Below are positions 31,252 to 40,585 of a stretch of DNA of 64,000 nucleotides, in pieces; position 1 is the stretch's first letter, and each line of letters opens with the position of its first letter. The translations under genes and the position numbers were made by a program. Below the pieces are notes generated by a model, which worked only from the letters and a program-made list of their open reading frames with translations, had not been told where the DNA came from and did not search any database. Origin of the DNA: Emticicia sp040253585 (GTDB lineage Bacteria; Bacteroidota; Bacteroidia; Cytophagales; Spirosomataceae); the NCBI RefSeq assembly GCF_040253585.1, contig NZ_JBELAU010000001.1, positions 124,001 to 188,000 of the forward strand, written 5' to 3'.

Positions 31252-31767
31252 CTATTTATTAAAAATTTTTATAAAATTGTTTATCAACCAATTTTCATCT
31301 GATTTTAGTAAAGATGTCATGGTGTTATCGGCAAATACCGAAACCTTGCTTATATCGTTTACTATTTTCAGAAATTCTTCTTTCTCGGCAGTGTCAGGTT
31401 GTATGCCTTCTTTAATATCCTCCATTGCCTCGATTAGTGGTCCGATTTCTCGGCGTCGTCGCTCTTTAGCAATTTGCTTAGCAACTTTCCAAATGTCCTT
31501 CTCTGCTATGAAATACTCCTTGCGTTCGCCAGGAAGGAGTTGTTTGTAAATCAATCCCCAATCCATCAAATCTCTGAGGTTCATGTTCACATTTCCTCTT
31601 GAAATTTGCAAATCGGCCATGATTTCATCAGCATTCATAGATTTAGACGAAAGCAAAAGCAATGCGTGTATCTGAGCCATCGTGCGGTTTATACCCCACT
31701 GCGTGGCCAGCGTACCCCATGTATGGATAAACTTGTCTTTTGCTTCTTTTAATTCCATTACTGACAT
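31252..31767 (-). CDS. GbsR/MarR-family transcriptional regulator
   Basis: DNA-binding regulator of 171 residues from the ATG at 31767. The sequence follows the GbsR pattern: FIHTWGTLATQWGINRTMAQIHALLLLSSKSMNADEIMADLQISRGNVNMNLRDLMDWGLI is the winged helix (about 13-75), followed by LPGERKEYFIAEKDIWKV and a helical C-terminal half for dimerisation. In Bacilli, GbsR controls glycine-betaine genes; in Bacteroidota these are often orphan regulators of osmotic or membrane genes. Target unknown. Confidence 0.87.
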   Translation of the reverse strand: MSVMELKEAKDKFIHTWGTLATQWGINRTMAQIHALLLLSSKSMNADEIMADLQISRGNVNMNLRDLMDWGLIYKQLLPGERKEYFIAEKDIWKVAKQIAKERRRREIGPLIEAMEDIKEGIQPDTAEKEEFLKIVNDISKVSVFADNTMTSLLKSDENWLINNFIKIFNK

Positions 31768-31797
31768 CTTTGTTTTTAGACTTTTATATTTTAGCAC

Positions 31798-32143
31798 GTA
31801 AGCTTTTGTACCCCAAAGTAAAATAACCTTTTTGAATTTTCAAAATATTCTGAAAGTTTTTTTATTTTTATTTTCTCGAACTTATTGAGTGGCATCAAAA
31901 GTTAACTCTTTGATTGATAGTTATTTAGAGTATAAACACCTACTTATCAATGTGTTTTGTTTCACTTTGTATGTGAATGATTCTTATTGAAAAAGATAAA
32001 GAAAACTTAAAAATGTTATAAAAAAGTTTTCGATGAGGAAAAATAAAAAGCCTGTTTTTTGTTGGATTGAATAATTACTGAGCTTTTATAATGACAAATT
32101 GACTATCTTTTCTTTATTTCGTGGTATAAAAAATCAACAAATT
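31798..32143. other. AT-rich gap between divergent gbsR-like and pepP-like genes
   Basis: No gene seen. It must hold the two divergent promoters, but no exact TTTG-N20-TAnnTTTG pair was found; TATCTTTT at 32103 is the nearest candidate for the plus-strand gene. Confidence 0.4.
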
Positions 32144-33517
32144 ATGTTTTCTGTACAGACCTACACCGAGCGTCGTAACGCACTCAAAAAAGCAGTTGGA
32201 AGTGGCCTAATTCTGATAATGGGCAATGAAGAAGCTCCCATGAATTACCACGATAATACCTATCGTTTTCGTCAAGATAGTAATTTCTTATATTTTTTTG
32301 GTATCAGCCATGCAGGGCTTGCTGCTATTATTGATGTAGATTCGGGCGAAGAAATTATCTTCGGACATGAATTTACGATGGACGATATTATTTGGGTAGG
32401 TCCACAACCAACATTGGCCGAGCAAGCTCGAATGGTGGGAGTGTATCGTACGGAAGAACCTTCAAAGTTGCCAGAAAGACTTAAAAAAGCACAAAAAGTG
32501 CATTTTACGCCACCTTATCGATTCGATAATATGATTCGTATGAGCGAGTGGCTAAATATTCCGACTGCACAATTGAAAGAAAAAGCATCGGTTGAGCTGA
32601 TAAAAGGAATTGTGGCTTTGCGTTCGATAAAGACCGAAGAAGAAATTGTACAGATGGAAGATGCCGTAAACATCACTCGTGAAATGCACATTACGGCCAT
32701 GCAACTAACGGCGGCTGGCAAAAAAGAATACGAAATTGCCGCAGCTATTCATGCCAAAGCTCGTGAAGGTGGTGGAGATTTGGCGTATCCAATTATTTTT
32801 TCAATAAATGGGCAAACGCTGCACAATCATTATCACGGCAATACCATGACCGAAGGGCGTTTGGTTATCAATGATTCGGGTGCAGAAAACACGATGTTTT
32901 ATGCAGGAGATATTACTCGTACGATTCCAGTCAGTAAACGCTTCACCGAAAAACAAAAAGAGATTTATAATTTGGTGTTGAAGATGGAAACGGAGTCGAT
33001 TGCGGCCCTCCGACCAAATATTCAGTACCGAGAAATTCATCTTTCAGCCAATAGAATTATGCTCGAAGGCATGAAAGAGCTGGGCTTTTTGAACGGTGAT
33101 GTAGAAGAAATGCTCGCTTTAGGCGTTCAAGGACTTTTCATGCCACACGGTTTAGGCCATGCAATCGGTCTTGATGTACATGATATGGAAGATTTGGGCG
33201 AAAAATACGTCGGCTACCGTGATGGTCTGGAGCGAAGCACGCAACTGGGGCTAAAATCGCTTCGTTTGGCTAAAGAATTGGAAGTGGGTTTTGTGTTGAC
33301 GGTTGAGCCTGGGATTTATTTTATTCCAGAATTGATTGATAAATGGAAAGCTGAAAATAAGTTTACTGATTTTGTAAACTATTCAAAATTAGATAGTTAC
33401 AGAGATTTTGGCGGAATCAGAATCGAAGATAATTGCTTGATTACCGAAACTGGTAGCAAAACGCTTGGCAAGCCAATTCCGAAAACAGTGGAGGATGTTG
33501 AGGCTTTGCGAGGATAG
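32144..33517 (+). CDS. pepP: Xaa-Pro aminopeptidase (M24 family)
   Basis: Cytoplasmic metallopeptidase of 457 residues from the ATG at 32144, removing N-terminal residues before proline. An N-terminal creatinase-like domain (about 1-170, with RQDSNFLYFFGISHAG) is followed by the pita-bread domain. Its dinuclear metal ligands are in VINDSGAE...AGDITRTIP (near 240-255), GLGHAIGLDVHD (near 344), TVEPGIYF (near 390) and IRIEDN. Length and order match the long bacterial PepP type. Confidence 0.92.
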   Translation: MFSVQTYTERRNALKKAVGSGLILIMGNEEAPMNYHDNTYRFRQDSNFLYFFGISHAGLAAIIDVDSGEEIIFGHEFTMDDIIWVGPQPTLAEQARMVGVYRTEEPSKLPERLKKAQKVHFTPPYRFDNMIRMSEWLNIPTAQLKEKASVELIKGIVALRSIKTEEEIVQMEDAVNITREMHITAMQLTAAGKKEYEIAAAIHAKAREGGGDLAYPIIFSINGQTLHNHYHGNTMTEGRLVINDSGAENTMFYAGDITRTIPVSKRFTEKQKEIYNLVLKMETESIAALRPNIQYREIHLSANRIMLEGMKELGFLNGDVEEMLALGVQGLFMPHGLGHAIGLDVHDMEDLGEKYVGYRDGLERSTQLGLKSLRLAKELEVGFVLTVEPGIYFIPELIDKWKAENKFTDFVNYSKLDSYRDFGGIRIEDNCLITETGSKTLGKPIPKTVEDVEALRG

Positions 33518-33563
33518 TAGAAGACTAAAAGAGATATATTTTGGTCTTGACTATGACTAATAA

Positions 33564-33595
33564 TTAGAGCCGTTGTGTACTTGCAGCGGCTCTAA
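33564..33595. repeat. Dispersed hairpin (TTAGAGCCG / CGGCTCTAA)
   Basis: Nine-base perfect outer stem with a partly paired interior (TTGTGTACTTGCAG). It lies between two convergent genes and is probably a terminator. Its core GAGCCGTTG...CGGCTC matches the hairpin at 13653-13680. Confidence 0.65.
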
Positions 33596-33621
33596 TCTTT
33601 TAATAACAACTATTCATTCTT

Positions 33622-34860
33622 TCATTTGTCAATTACAGACGTGTCGTTCTTCTCTCCGATAAAGTGGTCAAAAGCTATTTCCTGACTAATTACGCTTTTT
33701 TCAGCAGCTTCGGGACTACCAAAATCGTTTAACGAAAAATCTTCGTTCATTTGAGTGCCCAGAATCATACCCCACGGCTTGAGGTCTTGGATTCTATCAA
33801 AAATTATTTTCAGAATTGCCACAAATGGAATCGACAAAAACATTCCTGAAACGCCCCACAATGCCCCACCAAGCAACACAACAATGATAGAAATAAAGGC
33901 GTTGACCTCAACTTTTGAAGAAACCACCTTTGGCACAATGACATTATTATCTAAAAACTGAATAATGGTATAAGCTATGATGATATACAAAGCGGTGGAA
34001 TAACCGCCATCGCCAGTTACGAGCGACATAGCCACAGGCATTGCAATAGCAATTAAACCACCGATGTATGGAATAATGTTTATGATAGCACCAACTACAC
34101 CAATCAATATTGCATATTCTACACCCAAAAGTAATAGAGCTGCTGAATTTAAACCTGCTACAATTAGCATTTCAATTAATAAACCTTGAATATAGCTTTG
34201 AATAGCTGATTTTGTTTCGGTGAGTACTTCCGATACCTTTGATTCGTGTTCGGTATCAAAAACTTCGTAGAAAAAATTGATAAATAAGGGTTTGTAGTAG
34301 AGAATTAAATAAACGTAAATAGGCAAAAGCACTACAATTCCTATAATTCCTGCAATTGTCGAGACGGTTTGGCCAATGTAGGCTTTACTACTTTCGAGAG
34401 CTTCTGTTATCATCTTCATTTGTTTGCTCAATGATATATTGCAGCAATCGCTTACCCAAATTTGAATATCATGTAAGAGTTGATTTCCTTTTTGCATAAA
34501 TTCTGGAGCGAGTTCACTAAAACTACTCATTTGACTTGCCAAAAAAGCAATAAGACCGCCAAATAGAACAAATGCTAAAAGAATTGACAGTATAATAGAA
34601 ATCTCTCGTTTTACTTTTAATTCATTTAGCTTATTTACCAAAGGATTCAATAAAATTGCCAAAAGACCTGCGTAGCAAACTGGTGCTAAAGTATCTTTTA
34701 GTATGAAAAGTATGTAAAATAGCAGATATAAGCCCAAAAGAACCATTGGAGCTTTTATGTAAAAAGGGAAGCTGCTTTTATTGGCTTTTGTGTAAGTTGT
34801 GAGTTGTGGAGACACTTCTGATTGTTTGTTTGTGAATCCTTTGAATATGCGTGCTAACAT
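33622..34860 (-). CDS. AI-2E family transporter
   Basis: Inner-membrane protein of 412 residues with about eight hydrophobic segments. The pattern of the AI-2E transporter (PerM/YdiK/TqsA) family is clear: LLAILLNPLVNKLNELKVKREISIILSILLAFVLFGGLIAFLA near 90-130, then IGVVGAIINIIPYIGGLIAIAMPV near 260 and the end SKVEVNAFISIIVVLLGGALWGVSGMFLSIPFVAILKIIFD. Despite the name, most members export small solutes of unknown kind. It starts about 40 residues after a polar N-terminal tail. Confidence 0.9.
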   Translation of the reverse strand: MLARIFKGFTNKQSEVSPQLTTYTKANKSSFPFYIKAPMVLLGLYLLFYILFILKDTLAPVCYAGLLAILLNPLVNKLNELKVKREISIILSILLAFVLFGGLIAFLASQMSSFSELAPEFMQKGNQLLHDIQIWVSDCCNISLSKQMKMITEALESSKAYIGQTVSTIAGIIGIVVLLPIYVYLILYYKPLFINFFYEVFDTEHESKVSEVLTETKSAIQSYIQGLLIEMLIVAGLNSAALLLLGVEYAILIGVVGAIINIIPYIGGLIAIAMPVAMSLVTGDGGYSTALYIIIAYTIIQFLDNNVIVPKVVSSKVEVNAFISIIVVLLGGALWGVSGMFLSIPFVAILKIIFDRIQDLKPWGMILGTQMNEDFSLNDFGSPEAAEKSVISQEIAFDHFIGEKNDTSVIDK

Positions 34861-34958
34861 TATGATAGTGAATTTTGGATGCTTTGAAACAAAAAAGAAT
34901 ATCTCCAGCTAAGAAGATATTCTCTTACACTAAAAATTCGTGCCAGCACTTTTGGGTA

Positions 34959-36011
34959 TCAATCTACCCAATCAGCAATGAAAAGATTGGTATCACGAGT
35001 GCCACCATTGTTGCGGTTTGAACTGAAAATCAATTTTTTGCCATCATAGCTAAACATCGGAAAGGCATTGAAATTGCTTTCGGTTGTAATTTTTTGAAGG
35101 TTTGTGCCATCAGCATTTATCATATACAACTGAAAATCATAGCCACGTTGTGAGTGATGATTCGAAGCAAAAATGATTTTATCGCCTTTCGGTGTAAAAT
35201 ACGGAGCCCAGTTGGCTTTTCCCAGTTTAGTGATTTGTTTCATGTCAGAGCCATCTACATTACAAGTAAAAATCTCCATGTTGGTTGGGGCAACCAAGTT
35301 TTTCTTTAAGTTTTCTTTGTACTCAGTTTTTTCTTCTTCGCTCGAAAAACGTGACGCACGGAAAACCAATTTTTTGCTATCAGGCGAGAAAAAAGCTCCG
35401 CCATCGTAGCCCAATTCGTGGGTGATTTGCTTTACATTTTTTCCATCAATATCCATGATGTATAAGTCCAAATCGCCATTGCGAGTGCTTGTAAATACAA
35501 TCTTTTTTCCATCGGGCGAAACCGTTGCTTCGGCATCATAGCCTGGGGTATTTGTCAAACGTCTTTTTACTTTACCTTTTAAATCGGCTACGTAAATATC
35601 AAAACTATCATAAATTGCCCAAAGGTATTTTTTTCCCATATCTGGCACTGGCGGGCAGGCGTGTCCACCACCTTCGTGGGTGCTTCCGTATAAGATTTCT
35701 TTGCCATTGGGCATAAAAAAACTACAAGTGGTGCGGCCAAAACTTGTGCTGATAAAGTCTGGTCGAACTTTTGGGTCTTTCAAGCCTTTTTCTACATCCA
35801 TATAGAAAATTTGGTCGCACGAAAGTCCCCAAGCTGGGTTATCTGATTGAAAACTAATGTACTTGCTATCTCGACTAAAATAGGCCTCAGCATTATTACC
35901 GCCAAAAGTGAGTTGACGAACGTTTTTGAGGTGTTTTTCGTCGGGTGCTTGTGCGAACACAAGGCTTGAGAAAAATAGAAAGATTAATGTACTAAATGAA
36001 GTATGTTTCAT
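34959..36011 (-). CDS. Exported PD40/TolB-like beta-propeller protein
   Basis: Protein of 350 residues from the ATG at 36011 (signal peptide ending LVFAQ). It contains repeated TolB/PD40 blades of the form ATVSPDGKKIVFTSTRNGDLDLYIMDIDG..KQIT, at least five, giving a beta-propeller in the periplasm. Propellers of this type serve in TolB-like scaffolding or as the N-terminal half of S9 peptidases, but no peptidase domain follows. It is transcribed divergently from a DUF5916 gene. Confidence 0.87.
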   Translation of the reverse strand: MKHTSFSTLIFLFFSSLVFAQAPDEKHLKNVRQLTFGGNNAEAYFSRDSKYISFQSDNPAWGLSCDQIFYMDVEKGLKDPKVRPDFISTSFGRTTCSFFMPNGKEILYGSTHEGGGHACPPVPDMGKKYLWAIYDSFDIYVADLKGKVKRRLTNTPGYDAEATVSPDGKKIVFTSTRNGDLDLYIMDIDGKNVKQITHELGYDGGAFFSPDSKKLVFRASRFSSEEEKTEYKENLKKNLVAPTNMEIFTCNVDGSDMKQITKLGKANWAPYFTPKGDKIIFASNHHSQRGYDFQLYMINADGTNLQKITTESNFNAFPMFSYDGKKLIFSSNRNNGGTRDTNLFIADWVD

Positions 36012-36041
36012 AAAGAATAGTTGAAATTGTATTTTATTTAG

Positions 36042-36049
36042 CAAAGGTA
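36042..36049 (-). promoter_or_regulatory. -7 promoter box of the PD40 protein gene
   Basis: The minus strand reads TACCTTTG, an exact TAnnTTTG box, 30 bases before the ATG. Confidence 0.5.
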
Positions 36050-36142
36050 TGACAGAATAAGTTTTTTATAAAAAATAATTAATAATGGCTCAAAAAACTC
36101 TAAAATAAATCAAAAATAGGCAAAAAAAGGCTTAGAAAAGTG

Positions 36143-36150
36143 TATTTTTG
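36143..36150 (+). promoter_or_regulatory. -7 promoter box of the DUF5916 gene
   Basis: TATTTTTG, an exact TAnnTTTG box, 26 bases before the ATG. No -33 TTTG is seen at the usual distance. Confidence 0.5.
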
Positions 36151-36176
36151 TAGCTTATTTTTAAGCCCCTGTTATT

Positions 36177-38423
36177 ATGAATAGACTTCTCCTATTGTTT
36201 ATCTCATTTTTATTTTTTCTTCAAACTCAGGCTCAACAAACCTCAACAGTAAGATTTATTACTGAAAAAATTAAACTTGATGGCGTTCTTGATGAGCAAG
36301 CTTGGCAAAATGCCGAGCAACTACCTGCATTTTGGCAATTTTTTCCTAAAGACAGTGTAAAAGCGAAGTATCAAACCGAAATCATGTTGGCTTATGATGA
36401 CAAGAATGTATATATCGGAGCAAAATTATATTCGCCAGGAAATAATTATGTAACGCCTTCATTTCGCCGAGATTTTAGGGCAGGAGGAAACGATAACGTA
36501 AGTTTTTTGTTTGATACATTCAATGATAAAACCAATAGTTTTTTATTTGGTATGAATCCGTTCGGGGTCATGCGTGAAGCTTTGCTCTACAATGGTGGCA
36601 CTGCCAATGAGTATTTCAATATGTATTGGGATAATAAATGGAGTGCTATCTCGAAAATGTATGATGGCTATTGGATTTGCGAATTAGCGATTCCACTTTC
36701 CACTTTAAGATTCAAAGAAGGTAGCACACAGTGGAATTTTAAGGCATATAGGTTTGATACGCAATCGAATGAACAATCGACGTTGATGCGAATTCCACAG
36801 AATCAAATTATCATGAATTTGGGTTACTCGATGCCTATTGTATTTGAGAAACCGCTCAAAAAGGCGGGAGCCAGCATATCGTTGATACCGTATGTTTCGG
36901 CCAGTACAACCCAAGATTTTGAACATCCAGAAAATCCTGCTGCTGGAAATAAACTTAATTTTGGAGGAGATGCAAAAGTAGCTGTTACGTCAGGATTAAA
37001 CCTTGACCTAACATTTAACCCAGATTTTTCAAATGTTGAAGCCGACCGTCAAGTCATTAATCTTACTCGTTTTGATGTTAATTTTCCCGAACAACGCCAG
37101 TTTTTCTTGGAAAACTCTGATTTATTTACAGGTTTTGGTGGCTATAACACTAATCCGTTTGTGCCACCAGCGGGTGTTTTGGGTGGAAGTGCTGCTGGAA
37201 ATCAGATTGTGAGTCCATTTTTTTCGAGGCAAATCGGTATAGGCATAGATACAGTGACCAACCTAAGTGTTCAAAACAGAATAACTTACGGAGCAAGAAT
37301 CAGTGGTAAAATTGATGATAATTGGCGAGTAGGAGTGCTGAACACACAAACTGCCGCCGATGCTTTTAAAGGAATTGCGAGCATGAATTACTCAGTAGCT
37401 GCTTTGCAACGCAAGGTTTTTGGTCGCTCAAATATTGCGGCTATTTTTGTAAACAAAGAAGTATTAGGAAAAGAACTCAGCAAAGGTGTAAATGCGTATA
37501 ACCGAGTGGCTGGTTTGGAATATAATCTGGCCTCGAAAGATAACCGGTGGAACGGTAAAGTTTTCTATCACCAAATTTTTAGTCCGATTGATATAAATGA
37601 GAAATTTGCTCACGGTTTTATGCTCAATTATAGTGTTAGAAAATTAATTGCTAAATGGTCGCACGATTGGGTAGGAAAAGGCTTTGATGCTGAAGTGGGA
37701 TTCGTACCTCGCAAAAATTTCTTTCATATAAATCCAACAATTGGTTTTAATATTTTTCCAAAGTCGAAGACATTTAATCGCATAAGTTATGGGGTGGCTT
37801 ATGACCAATTTAGCCAACCAGGTTTGGGAGTAACTGACCGCCAAGCTGGGCCATTTTTGTTGTTGGGCTTCGCAAATTCATCAAACCTCTTGATGACATT
37901 GAATCAAAATTATACCTATTTATTTAATGATTTTGATGCTCTGAGAAGTAACCGTACAATGCCTTCATTAAAAAAGGGTACAAGTTATACTTACTATAAT
38001 TTTTCGGCAAATTATGTTTCTGATTTGAGGAAGAAACTTTCGATGAATATTCAGCCGCTCATTGGGCAATATTATGATGGAAATATTGTAAGCGTGGTTG
38101 GAACTGCCTCTTATCGTTTTCAACCTTACGGTTTTGTAGCTATTAATTTTAGTTATAATAACATCAACCTTTCGACTGGTAAAAATCAAGTGTATTTGGT
38201 TGGGCCGAAGGTGGATTTAACATTTTCAAAGAGCGTTTTCTGGACAAGCTATGTGCAGTATAATAGCCAATTCAAGAATGTAAACGTCAATTCTCGTCTC
38301 CAATGGCGTTTTGCTCCAGTATCTGATTTCTTCTTGGTTTATACCGATAATTATAATTCAGAAACATGGATGCCGAAAAACCGTGCAATTTTAGCCAAAG
38401 TAACTTATTGGTTGAATCTTTGA
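36177..38423 (+). CDS. DUF5916-type exported protein with CBM9-like domain
   Basis: Protein of 748 residues (signal peptide ending TQAQ). The first 200 residues form a carbohydrate-binding-family-9-like domain (IKLDGVLDEQAWQNAEQL...FWQFFPKDSVKAKYQTEIMLAYDDKNVYIGAKLY). The rest matches the large Bacteroidota DUF5916 region (VEADRQVINLTRFDVNFPEQRQFFLENSDLF, then barrel-like strands ending KVTYWLNL). The final part looks like an outer-membrane barrel. Function is unknown; sugar or polymer binding at the surface is inferred only from the CBM9-like part. Confidence 0.87.
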   Translation: MNRLLLLFISFLFFLQTQAQQTSTVRFITEKIKLDGVLDEQAWQNAEQLPAFWQFFPKDSVKAKYQTEIMLAYDDKNVYIGAKLYSPGNNYVTPSFRRDFRAGGNDNVSFLFDTFNDKTNSFLFGMNPFGVMREALLYNGGTANEYFNMYWDNKWSAISKMYDGYWICELAIPLSTLRFKEGSTQWNFKAYRFDTQSNEQSTLMRIPQNQIIMNLGYSMPIVFEKPLKKAGASISLIPYVSASTTQDFEHPENPAAGNKLNFGGDAKVAVTSGLNLDLTFNPDFSNVEADRQVINLTRFDVNFPEQRQFFLENSDLFTGFGGYNTNPFVPPAGVLGGSAAGNQIVSPFFSRQIGIGIDTVTNLSVQNRITYGARISGKIDDNWRVGVLNTQTAADAFKGIASMNYSVAALQRKVFGRSNIAAIFVNKEVLGKELSKGVNAYNRVAGLEYNLASKDNRWNGKVFYHQIFSPIDINEKFAHGFMLNYSVRKLIAKWSHDWVGKGFDAEVGFVPRKNFFHINPTIGFNIFPKSKTFNRISYGVAYDQFSQPGLGVTDRQAGPFLLLGFANSSNLLMTLNQNYTYLFNDFDALRSNRTMPSLKKGTSYTYYNFSANYVSDLRKKLSMNIQPLIGQYYDGNIVSVVGTASYRFQPYGFVAINFSYNNINLSTGKNQVYLVGPKVDLTFSKSVFWTSYVQYNSQFKNVNVNSRLQWRFAPVSDFFLVYTDNYNSETWMPKNRAILAKVTYWLNL

Positions 38424-38494
38424 TTTTTGGTTACTGGTATATTGGTGAATTAGTTACTGGGAAATTAGTTATCGGAGAAGTAAAATAGAAAAGT

Positions 38495-38636
38495 ATTCAT
38501 TGCCGTCTGCTTTAGCTGACGGGTAAATTGAATAATAAAGCATATTAGGCTTTAGCCAAACTATCTAAAAATGTTTGGGCTAAAGCCATTTTGTATTCAT
38601 CTCAGTATCCGTCAGTTGAAACTGACGGCAATGAAT
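38495..38636. repeat. Nested inverted-repeat element (about 142 bases)
   Basis: Outer arms ATTCATTGCCGTC (38495-38507) and GACGGCAATGAAT (38624-38636) are perfect complements. Inside are AGGCTTTAGCCAAAC (38547) and GTTTGGGCTAAAGCC (38573), and the small hairpins GTCTGCTTTAGCTGAC and CCGTCAGTTGAAACTGACGG. It fills the gap between two convergent genes and looks like a non-coding mobile hairpin (MITE-like). Confidence 0.7.
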
Positions 38637-38660
38637 TTTGTTGCTCAGATGACATTATAA

Positions 38661-40418
38661 TTATGATAATGTTATCTTATGCTGAAAAGGTACAATACCT
38701 GTCAGGAAAACGTGCATGCCTTCGGTGCGGAGGCTTCCAAAATGTGAGGTGTACATTTCTCCTTCAAGGCCACGAAGTTTCGAGTGTTTGAAAATTCCTT
38801 CGCCAAATTTGATGCTATCTTTCCCGAATTTATATTCACCCGTGCCACTTTCGAGGGTATAATTATCGGCATCATCAAGTTTTTTTAAGCCAACAAATTC
38901 GCCTCCTTCTTTGAAGCAAAACTCAATGGTTACTTTTACGCCATCGGCACCTTTTACCGCAAAATTCAGTTCAGCACCGCCATTTTTTTCTTCAACACTT
39001 ATGATGGTTTCTATATTCTTGACATTACTTTTCGGGCGATTCTCGAAGTCCATTTTATTCCAAAATCTACCATCTGTACTCGGCGAATGTTGATAATTAC
39101 CGTCAGCACGCTTAAATTCATCTGTAAGTGGTTGATAATAAGGAGCTTCGATTTTTTGACTAAGAATATAGCGATTCCCGTCTTTCTTCAAACCATCACT
39201 TCTGAAATAACCCGTACTAAAAAAGTCGGTCGAGAAACGCATGTATTTCAGAATGGCCTCACCTTTACGGAAACTAAAGAAGTTTGGACTCGTCGAGCGA
39301 CCCGATGCAATAATGGTCGGTTTATCCGTTCCCCCAAAAATTGTCATGGTCGTGTCTTTTCGGCGAATTCGAGCTAAACTGGTTGTCTTGAAAAACTGCT
39401 CAAAATTGGTGTTTAGCTCAGCAGGCTTTGGCAAAGGCATACGTAAATCTGCATCATCGGTCAAGAACGCCAATAAATCGGGCATGTTTTTCTCTTCAAA
39501 ACCCTTCATTTGCTCAATTTGCTTACTGATAGCTGCAAATTCTGCATCATTATCATGAATGGCCATGTGGCGATAATCTAAGTAAAAAGGAAGAGCATTC
39601 ATGCCAATAAATTGGTCTTGACGTCTCGAATCATTCGTGACCATCTCACCATTTGGCTCCATGTAATAATAACTCATTCGGAGGTTTTTTCGTACATACT
39701 CATATAATTTTGGGCGTTTTAGCAATCGTGCCATTGTAATTAGGCAATTATCAGTCACTTCTCCATAAATCATGCTTCGTTCGAGGTAATGGCCATCGGC
39801 ATCAATAAAAATATATTCCGAAAGCCATTCGTCTATTCTTCTCACATATTTTTTATCGGGATACAAATCATTGATACGAGCCAAAGCTGCCGAAATTACC
39901 CAACGGTGGTTAGGTGTATGCACGCCACCTGTTCGCATGGCTTCACCTGCTTCCAAAATAAAGTCTTTCAATAAGTCCTTTACGTTGTTCAACGCAGGAA
40001 TTGATAATTTTCGGAGAATACTATCGGCTACACAAAGAGGTTCTAAGATAAAGGCCGTGTCGGGTGGCGAAGCCAAATTACCGAGGTCGAGCGTTCCATC
40101 CACTTTCTGATATTTAATCAGAAACTTCAAAATGCGAGTCATGGCAGGTATCAACTCGGCCTTTTGGTAATAGCGTGAAGTTGGCTCTGCCATTGCTGCC
40201 GAAAGATTGGCAAAGTCGAAACCTAATCGACGACGAATTTCAGTGATTTCAACTTCAAAGGTTTTTAGCAGTTTTTCAACTTCCTGATTATTGGCCTTTA
40301 CAACATTTTGTAAGAAAGTATCGGAGTCTTCTGCCCAAGAAAAATAAGGCGAGAACGTAAGCATAGAGCCAATTCCGAGGCATTGTTTAAGAAATGTTTG
40401 TCGAGTAATGTTTGACAT
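38661..40418 (-). CDS. Exported protein, possibly polysaccharide-lyase/heparinase II-III-like
   Basis: Protein of 585 residues with a Tat-like or Sec leader (MSNITRQTFLKQCLGIGSMLTFSPYFSWA; only one arginine at the usual twin position). The first 300 residues look helical, with NHRWVISAALARINDLYP and DADGHYLERSMIYGEVTDNCLITMARLL. The second half is beta-rich (KVTIEFCFKEGGEFVGLKKL). An alpha-toroid followed by a beta-sandwich is the plan of heparinase II/III and alginate lyases, but no firm active-site signature can be assigned. The lyase role is therefore a suggestion. Confidence 0.6.
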   Translation of the reverse strand: MSNITRQTFLKQCLGIGSMLTFSPYFSWAEDSDTFLQNVVKANNQEVEKLLKTFEVEITEIRRRLGFDFANLSAAMAEPTSRYYQKAELIPAMTRILKFLIKYQKVDGTLDLGNLASPPDTAFILEPLCVADSILRKLSIPALNNVKDLLKDFILEAGEAMRTGGVHTPNHRWVISAALARINDLYPDKKYVRRIDEWLSEYIFIDADGHYLERSMIYGEVTDNCLITMARLLKRPKLYEYVRKNLRMSYYYMEPNGEMVTNDSRRQDQFIGMNALPFYLDYRHMAIHDNDAEFAAISKQIEQMKGFEEKNMPDLLAFLTDDADLRMPLPKPAELNTNFEQFFKTTSLARIRRKDTTMTIFGGTDKPTIIASGRSTSPNFFSFRKGEAILKYMRFSTDFFSTGYFRSDGLKKDGNRYILSQKIEAPYYQPLTDEFKRADGNYQHSPSTDGRFWNKMDFENRPKSNVKNIETIISVEEKNGGAELNFAVKGADGVKVTIEFCFKEGGEFVGLKKLDDADNYTLESGTGEYKFGKDSIKFGEGIFKHSKLRGLEGEMYTSHFGSLRTEGMHVFLTGIVPFQHKITLS

Positions 40419-40585
40419 ACTTAGGGTTAAATTTTAGGCTGTAAAAGTATAAGCAAGTGCGTGGGCTTTCAAATGATTTGATGCTCAAAAATGGTACTTT
40501 TTAAAACTAATGCTTTTTGTGCAGGCGAATTTGCAGTAAATTGAGCCGAAAATACCAAAATACAGAAATCAGACCACGAAAAGCT

